Source: Thermotoga sp. SG1 | GTDB taxonomy: Bacteria; Thermotogota; Thermotogae; Thermotogales; Thermotogaceae | NCBI RefSeq assembly: GCF_002865985.1 | Contig: NZ_LNDD01000005.1 | Coordinates: 1 to 64,000, forward strand | Direction of reading: 5' to 3' | Length of the DNA stretch: 64,000 bases | In this document: in pieces, positions 59,145-64,000 of the stretch | Layout of the letters: each line of letters starts with the position of its first letter | Position numbering within the stretch: the first letter of the stretch is position 1 | Position numbers and translations under genes: made by a program | Notes under the pieces: generated by a model | What the model saw: only the letters and a program-made list of their open reading frames with translations | The model's database searches: none | What the model was told of the DNA's origin: nothing

Positions 59145-59153
59145 ATTATACCA
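59145..59153 (-). promoter_or_regulatory. Extended -10 promoter of the yicC cluster
   Basis: Minus strand TGGTATAAT (59153-59145), a perfect extended -10, sits between the nifS stop and the yicC SD. No good -35, as expected for this promoter type. Confidence 0.6.
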
Positions 59154-60308
59154 TTATCGGCGATTATTTTCGTTTATGCCCAGAAAACTCAAGATTTCTC
59201 CTGTTTTCTCCAGAAAATAATTTACTTCCTCCTCGGTGTTGTATCTGCAAAGGCTGATTCTTATCGCACCCTGAGCAATCCTGCGATCGATTCCCATGGC
59301 TGTCAGAACGTGACTGAGGTTTTCATCTTTACTTGTGCAGGCAGAAGAGGTGGAAACGAATATGTCGTGGCTGGAAAGAAGGTTCTGAAGGGTTGATCCT
59401 CTCAGATTCGGGAAGGAAACGGAGAGAGTGTTGGGGAGTGAAATGTCGAGCGGCGTTATGATGTGAGCCCCTAGTTTTCTCAGGCCTTCAGCGAGTTTTC
59501 TTCTCAGTCTTTCCATGTGTTCCATGGCACTCTCGAGGTTTTCAACGGCAAGTTCCATCGCCTTCGCTGCACCGACTATACCTGGAACGTTTTGAGTGCC
59601 GGATCTGAGACCTCTTTCCTGTCCGCCTCCGTGTACAAAGGGGCGTATGGGGGCACCTTTTTTTATGAACGCTATACCGACACCCTTTGGACCGTGGAAC
59701 TTGTGTGCGCTGAAACTCGCATAGTCCACGTTCAGTCTTTCAAGAGAAAAGGGAATTTTTCCTATCGCCTGAACGGCGTCCACATGTATCAGGATTTCTT
59801 TGTTTTTCTTCTTGACGATTTTTACGACTTCTTCTATGGGTTGAATGGTACCCACTTCGTTGTTTGCGGCCATTACGCTGACAAGGAACGTGTCCTCGTC
59901 TATCATTTGCTCCAGTTCCTCCAGTTTCACGACACCTCTGGAGTCAACGGGGACGTATTTCACCCTGAAACCCCTGAGGGAGAGATACTTCAGTGTTTCG
60001 AGAACTGCTTTGTGTTCTATGGGAGTTGTGATGATGGTTCTTTTCCTCTTCTCAAAGACTTCCGCAACCGCTTTGTGTATCCAGTTTATCGCCTCTGTTG
60101 CGCACGAAGTGAAGAATATCTCTGAAGACGATACACCGAGGATCTTCGCAATCTTTTCTCTTGCCTTTTCAAGATGAAGGTTTGCTTCTATTCCCATTCC
60201 ATGGGCGGAATTGGGATTTCCAAATTTTTCTTTGTAGAACGCTATCATCTCTTCTAGTACTCGTTCGTCCAGCCGCGTCGTCGCGTTGTTGTCGAAATAA
60301 ACTCTCAC
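59154..60308 (-). CDS. nifS: Cysteine desulfurase
   Basis: PLP enzyme that takes sulfur from cysteine for Fe-S clusters or tRNA thiolation. The PLP lysine is in SFSAHKFHGPKG, the catalytic cysteine in STSSACTSKDE, and the histidine in TTPIEHKAV. 384 residues from GTG 60308, 8 nt after GAGG, the length of the solved T. maritima NifS; GTG 60317 is in the SD. Near thiI, its likely sulfur acceptor. Confidence 0.95.
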   Translation of the reverse strand: MRVYFDNNATTRLDERVLEEMIAFYKEKFGNPNSAHGMGIEANLHLEKAREKIAKILGVSSSEIFFTSCATEAINWIHKAVAEVFEKRKRTIITTPIEHKAVLETLKYLSLRGFRVKYVPVDSRGVVKLEELEQMIDEDTFLVSVMAANNEVGTIQPIEEVVKIVKKKNKEILIHVDAVQAIGKIPFSLERLNVDYASFSAHKFHGPKGVGIAFIKKGAPIRPFVHGGGQERGLRSGTQNVPGIVGAAKAMELAVENLESAMEHMERLRRKLAEGLRKLGAHIITPLDISLPNTLSVSFPNLRGSTLQNLLSSHDIFVSTSSACTSKDENLSHVLTAMGIDRRIAQGAIRISLCRYNTEEEVNYFLEKTGEILSFLGINENNRR

Positions 60309-61048
60309 TCTGTCCACCTCGCTTTCAACTCCTCTACGCCTTTTCCGACAATACTTTCTACGTAATCTCTCAATTCCCTTTCACCAGAAAATTCCCGTGG
60401 GTCAACGGGCTTATGTATCTTAAGAAACACCTTTCCGGGGGTGAAAATCCAGTGGTTTTTCGGTATCAAATGGTAGGTTCCCCAGATGGACACGGGAAGA
60501 ACAGGTACACCGGTCTTGATAGCGATCATAAGGCTGTCCTTTTTGAACGGAAGCATTTCACCGTTTGGAGACCTTGTGCCCTCTGGAAAAACGACAAAAA
60601 TAGTACCGTTTTTCAGTTTCTCAATCGCTTCTCTCAGTGCCCTCACAGCCTTTCTTGGATTTTTTCTGTCAAGAAAAACCCCATTCAGATATTTTATGTA
60701 CCAGTTCACGCCCGGTATCTTTTTCAGTTCTTCTTTGGCAATGAAGGCACCTGTTGCGACAAACCCGAGTATCAAAGGAATGTCCATAATGCTCTGGTGG
60801 TTCGCTACAACGATGAAATTCCTGTCCTTCGGTATGTTCTCTTTCCCCTCGACGACCACTTCAGAGAAGAGCCACTTGAACGCTCTCCTTCCGAACTTTT
60901 CTATCTCTCTCAGGACGTACTCTCTTGCCCTTTCTCTGCCCTTCATTAAAAAGGACCTGAGGAGCACGAATCCCCCATAGAAGACGATGTAGACAACCGC
61001 TATGAAATAAAAGTACAGGGTCACCAGTAGGTTTTTGAACTTTTTCAC
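60305..61048 (-). CDS. plsC: 1-acyl-sn-glycerol-3-phosphate acyltransferase
   Basis: Second acylation of phosphatidic acid synthesis. N-terminal membrane segment(s) (residues 10-28), catalytic NHQSIMDIP (HX4D) and FPEGTRSPNGE. 247 residues. Overlaps thiI by 4 bp and nifS slightly. Confidence 0.93.
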   Translation of the reverse strand: MKKFKNLLVTLYFYFIAVVYIVFYGGFVLLRSFLMKGRERAREYVLREIEKFGRRAFKWLFSEVVVEGKENIPKDRNFIVVANHQSIMDIPLILGFVATGAFIAKEELKKIPGVNWYIKYLNGVFLDRKNPRKAVRALREAIEKLKNGTIFVVFPEGTRSPNGEMLPFKKDSLMIAIKTGVPVLPVSIWGTYHLIPKNHWIFTPGKVFLKIHKPVDPREFSGERELRDYVESIVGKGVEELKARWTE

Positions 61049-62202
61049 TCTATCACCTCGATCCTTCTTGTCCTGAACGCTTCTTCTTCAAGTACTGATA
61101 GATCGGGTATGTTCCGTTCCAGATCCTCCAGAGTAGAAGGGTGAGATCTTGTGGCGGGGTTTTTCGGTGCAAAGAAAACGCAACTGTCCTGGTAAGGTTT
61201 GATGGATATTTCGTACGTTCCTATTTCTTTTGCTTTTTCTACGATCTCCGTCTTGTCGAACCCCGCAAGGGGTCTGATCACCGGCCTTGTTGTGACACTT
61301 TCAATCGACCACAAATTCTCCAACGTCTGACTTGCAACCTGCCCAACGTTCTCACCGGTGTAGAAGGCGATCGCATCGACTTCTTCTGCTATTTTCTCTG
61401 CGATTCTGAACATGGACCTTCTGTACATGATCAGGGAATATTTATCTGGAACACTCTTTTTTATCCTGAGCTGAATTTGTGTGAGATTCACCACATGCAA
61501 TCTCAGAGGATGTCCTCCACTGAATTCTCTGAGCACCCTGAGGATGTCTTTTACCTTTTCAACAGCGCCTTCCGATGTGAACGGAGGTGACACGAAGGTG
61601 ACGGACTCTATCAAAACACCCCTCTTCAAGGCGTACCATCCGGCAACCGGGCTGTCTATTCCACCGGAGAGAAGCAGTATCGCCCTTCCGCCCGTGCCAA
61701 CAGGAAGACCGCCGTAGCACTCAACTTTGTCCGTGAACACAAGGATACCCTCTGGCCTCACCTCAACCCCCAGAACAAAGTCTGGATTGTGCACGTCCAC
61801 GCTGAGTTCTTTGAAGTTTTTGAGAACGAGAGCACCGAGTTCACTGTTCATTTCGTAGACGCCCTTTTTGTACTCCTTGTATGCCTTCTTCGCCTGAACT
61901 TTAAAGGTCCTGAACTCTCCCTGTTTCAGTTTCTCCTTCACCGCAACAAGGACTGTTTTTTTCACTTCCTCGAAATCGTGGCTCACAAGAAACCCTCTAC
62001 TGAAATTCTGAATTCCAAAAATCTTTTTCAGCTTGTCGTCGAGATTGATATCTTCATCGAGTGGTATGATGAACCTCCCCCATTGTTTTTTCACCTTCAC
62101 ACCCGTTATCTTTTCGATGTTCCTCTTCAGAGCGTCCTCGAAATTTTTTCTGTTTTTTCCTTTGAGACCTATCTCGGCGTACCTTATTATGTAAACTCTC
62201 AA
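61045..62202 (-). CDS. thiI: tRNA 4-thiouridine synthetase ThiI, short form
   Basis: Adenylates U8 of tRNA and adds sulfur. N-terminal ferredoxin-like and THUMP domains, PP-loop LLSGGIDSPVAGW, and TGENVGQVASQT with the KPYQDSCVFF end. 385 residues, without the C-terminal rhodanese domain that E. coli ThiI uses for sulfur relay. TTG 62202 is 8 nt after GGAGG; GTG 62211 lies in the SD. Confidence 0.93.
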   Translation of the reverse strand: MRVYIIRYAEIGLKGKNRKNFEDALKRNIEKITGVKVKKQWGRFIIPLDEDINLDDKLKKIFGIQNFSRGFLVSHDFEEVKKTVLVAVKEKLKQGEFRTFKVQAKKAYKEYKKGVYEMNSELGALVLKNFKELSVDVHNPDFVLGVEVRPEGILVFTDKVECYGGLPVGTGGRAILLLSGGIDSPVAGWYALKRGVLIESVTFVSPPFTSEGAVEKVKDILRVLREFSGGHPLRLHVVNLTQIQLRIKKSVPDKYSLIMYRRSMFRIAEKIAEEVDAIAFYTGENVGQVASQTLENLWSIESVTTRPVIRPLAGFDKTEIVEKAKEIGTYEISIKPYQDSCVFFAPKNPATRSHPSTLEDLERNIPDLSVLEEEAFRTRRIEVIE

Positions 62203-62261
62203 TCCGTCCACCTCCGGATAAAATTTTAGCAGATGGGCAGAAAGGTTGCCCGTCTCAGGTG

Positions 62262-62267
62262 TATAAT
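62262..62267 (+). promoter_or_regulatory. Possible -10 box upstream of TPR protein
   Basis: A perfect TATAAT at 62262-62267 in the divergent gap before the TPR gene, preceded by GTG. No matching -35 at 16-18 bp (TTGCCC is only 10 bp away). Confidence 0.35.
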
Positions 62268-62308
62268 GTAAAATGAAAATGAACCGAAAGTTTCAGGAGG
62301 GATGTTAC

Positions 62309-63382
62309 ATGGCAGAGTATATAATAACACTCGCTTCATCGGACGGCAAGGTGGATATCACCACTTCCACTCCGTTCGTTGTGGCCCTCAGAGATCTTCT
62401 TTACGAGGGCGACTGGGAAACCTTAAAAGAGGATATGAAAACAAAGGAGAACATAATGAAAGAGGTTCAAACGTGTGAAAAACTCGAAAAGGTTGTTCAT
62501 CTGGACGAGACCATCTATGAACCTCTCATCTTCCCGGAGTTTCAGGAGTGGCTCGGAGAAGAAGGTATCAGTGTGAAAGACTTCAAAAACGTTTCGCTGA
62601 AAGGTCTCTACGATCTTGCCCTTGAGTACGCCGATCGAAATCTTTACGATGTGGCGCACGATATAATCAAGTTCATGCTCGACATCGACGGTAATTACGC
62701 TCCTGCGTACGAATTGAAGGGATCTCTCCTTGTTGAACAAGGAAAGATAGAGGAAGGTATCAAGTATCTTGACAAAGCGGTGGAGATAGATCCATGGCTT
62801 GTACAGGCTTACGCTTCTTTAGGAGAGGCCTACTACAACCTCGGTGATTATGAAAAGGCGGTTCATTACTGGGAAAGGGAACTGGAATATGCTCCCGATG
62901 ACAAACTCACCTATTTTGTTTTGGCGGAAGCTTATCAGGAGATGAACAGAAAAGACCTTGCCGCCCAAACATTGGAAAGGCTACTTGAAAGAGATCCAAA
63001 CAACATTCCCGCTCTGTATCAGCTCTCAGAACTCTACCGAGCTTTCGGCAAAGAAGGGAAGGTGAGAGAGATGGAAGAACGCATTATGAAGATCAAACCA
63101 AGGTACCCCACTGAAATTGAACCGTGGGCAAAGGTTATGCTCAAGCATGGAAAATACGAGGAAGTAGCGGAAGAACTGGAAAAGATAGTTGAATCGTCTC
63201 CTCTGAACACGCTTGCAAAACTTCTTCTTGTGGTTCCCTATGTGAAAATGGGAAAGATCGACAGGGCAAAAGAATTACTCGAAGACCTCGAACAGACAAA
63301 CGTCTGGTATTATTATGGAAAAAAGGAAGTCTTCGATGAATTTCTAACAGAGGAGGAAAAATCAGTTTGCGGCATATCCTGA
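62309..63382 (+). CDS. Tetratricopeptide repeat protein
   Basis: 357 residues. Residues 1-90 form a domain I cannot name (EYIITLASSDGKVDITTSTP). From about 95 onward there are TPR units such as AYELKGSLLVEQGKIEEGIKYLD (part) and AYASLGEAYYNLGDYEKAVHYW (part). Protein-protein scaffold, cytosolic. ATG 62309 follows CAGGAGGG; the frame from 62273 precedes the SD. Overlaps the prepilin peptidase start. Confidence 0.85.
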   Translation: MAEYIITLASSDGKVDITTSTPFVVALRDLLYEGDWETLKEDMKTKENIMKEVQTCEKLEKVVHLDETIYEPLIFPEFQEWLGEEGISVKDFKNVSLKGLYDLALEYADRNLYDVAHDIIKFMLDIDGNYAPAYELKGSLLVEQGKIEEGIKYLDKAVEIDPWLVQAYASLGEAYYNLGDYEKAVHYWERELEYAPDDKLTYFVLAEAYQEMNRKDLAAQTLERLLERDPNNIPALYQLSELYRAFGKEGKVREMEERIMKIKPRYPTEIEPWAKVMLKHGKYEEVAEELEKIVESSPLNTLAKLLLVVPYVKMGKIDRAKELLEDLEQTNVWYYYGKKEVFDEFLTEEEKSVCGIS

Positions 63383-64000
63383 TGTTTGGACTTGGGTTGA
63401 TAATCGGAAGTTTCCTCAACGTGGTGATCTACAGATCAACGAAGGAGGGTCTCAAACTGTGGGATCCTCCTTATTCATTTTGCCCTAATTGTAAAAGTAG
63501 AATACGATGGTATGACAACGTACCCCTTTTGAGTTATGTTCTGCTGAAGGGAAAGTGCAGGTACTGTGGCTGGAAGATTCCTTTGAGATATCCGACTGTG
63601 GAATTTCTGACGGGGCTGGTGTTTCTTTTGAATTCTCTTTTCATGAAAAACGTGTTGGATCTTCTACTGTCTTGCGTGATATCCTCGGCTTTGATTGCCA
63701 TTTCTTTCATAGATCTTGAGACTTTTTTGATACCGGATTATCTGAACTTCACGGTCGTTGCAGCCTCTTTCATGATGGCGCTCAGAGGTTATTTTCTAGA
63801 TCATCTGTTGGCCTTTTCCGTGGTGACGACCATATTTCTGGTGTTGAAGTTTCTCTATAAAGAAGGCCTGGGAATGGGTGATGTGATTCTTGCAATGGGA
63901 ATAGGCATTCTTCTCCCTCCCTTCCCGGCTATAGTTGCTGTTCTCACCGCTTCAGTTACAGGTATTCTGTTTGCACTGATAAAGGAAAAGGGTAAAATGG
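63367..64000 (+). CDS. pilD: Type IV prepilin peptidase, partial at window end
   Basis: Membrane aspartyl protease that cleaves and methylates type IV prepilins. N-terminal GLIIGSFLNVVIYR, two CxxC pairs (CPNC and CRYC) in the cytosolic loop, catalytic aspartates in FIDLETFLIPD and GMGD. The reading frame is open to the last base, so the C-terminus is outside. TTG 63367 follows AGGAGG by 10 nt; ATG 63382 is an alternative. Overlaps the TPR gene end. Confidence 0.93.
   Translation, partial: MRHILMFGLGLIIGSFLNVVIYRSTKEGLKLWDPPYSFCPNCKSRIRWYDNVPLLSYVLLKGKCRYCGWKIPLRYPTVEFLTGLVFLLNSLFMKNVLDLLLSCVISSALIAISFIDLETFLIPDYLNFTVVAASFMMALRGYFLDHLLAFSVVTTIFLVLKFLYKEGLGMGDVILAMGIGILLPPFPAIVAVLTASVTGILFALIKEKGKM

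Noticed and set aside
62232-62251. GGGCA-gaaaggt-TGCCC hairpin before the TPR gene, considered as a terminator or operator
   Set aside because: Only 5 bp, no T run, and no gene ends here; not distinguishable from chance.

Overview
The window is a dense bacterial chromosome segment from a Thermotoga species. The gene order (pyrBI, dihydrofolate reductase, nfnAB, Mre11/Rad50, lon; polA, cheX, atp operon; niaR; infC, rpmI, rplT) is that of the T. maritima/T. neapolitana group. From memory, DNA polymerase I resembles the T. neapolitana enzyme more than that of T. maritima MSB8, so I read it as T. neapolitana-like; this was not checked by a search. There are almost no spacers between genes, and ATGA, GTGA and TTGA stop/start overlaps are everywhere. 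GTG and TTG starts are common, and strong GGAGG Shine-Dalgarno (SD) sites allowed many starts to be re-chosen.

Layout. 1-2230: a CRISPR array of 30 repeats and 29 spacers, with a left AT-rich flank carrying a promoter; no cas genes are present. 2278-14784 (minus): one packed run, tsaE, lon, small membrane protein, sbcD, sbcC, HEAT-like, ABC ATPase, nfnA, nfnB, dihydrofolate reductase, then an intrinsic terminator and fused pyrBI. 14851-19859 (plus): DUF72, small unknown, glmU, prs, rplY, pth, McsA-like. 19879-22242 (minus): GH2 beta-mannosidase. 22344-39758 (plus): a 17-kb run, lepA, lipoprotein, glycerophosphodiesterase, AhpD-like, polA, cheX, complete F-type ATP synthase operon, degV, hpf, rng, tsf, terminator, pyrH. 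39755-46009 (minus): racemase, ECF sigma factor, anti-sigma-like gene, exported protein, radical SAM protein, then niaR and its transporter under their own NiaR-box promoter. 46064-51443 (plus): purine nucleoside phosphorylase, DHH phosphoesterase, and a 1207-residue multidomain GGDEF protein. 51409-53653 (minus): tRNA-Ala, tRNA-Arg, tRNA-Lys, infC leader, infC, rpmI, rplT, mrp. 53836-54764 (plus): csp, rpmE, S1-domain protein. 54796-62202 (minus): thiI, plsC, nifS, then yicC, remA, gmk, rpoZ, coaBC, L,D-transpeptidase. 62309-64000 (plus): TPR protein and a prepilin peptidase cut by the window edge.

Genes that work together: the ATP synthase (with sodium-type c-subunit ligands), NfnAB for ferredoxin/NAD(P) electron bifurcation, the Mre11-Rad50 nuclease, the translation group (infC, rpmI, rplT, tsf, lepA, hpf, pth), niacin uptake control (NiaR with its transporter), and sulfur transfer to tRNA (NifS with ThiI).

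Most notable: four conserved genes (ABC ATPase, degV, rng, infC) have no ATG, GTG or TTG where their conserved N-terminus begins, but each has ATT, ATA or ATC after an SD-like sequence. Three genes (pyrBI, pyrH, infC) have an intrinsic terminator directly abutting their SD, suggesting attenuation. The start of pth contains a perfect 15-bp inverted repeat with a 3-nt loop.
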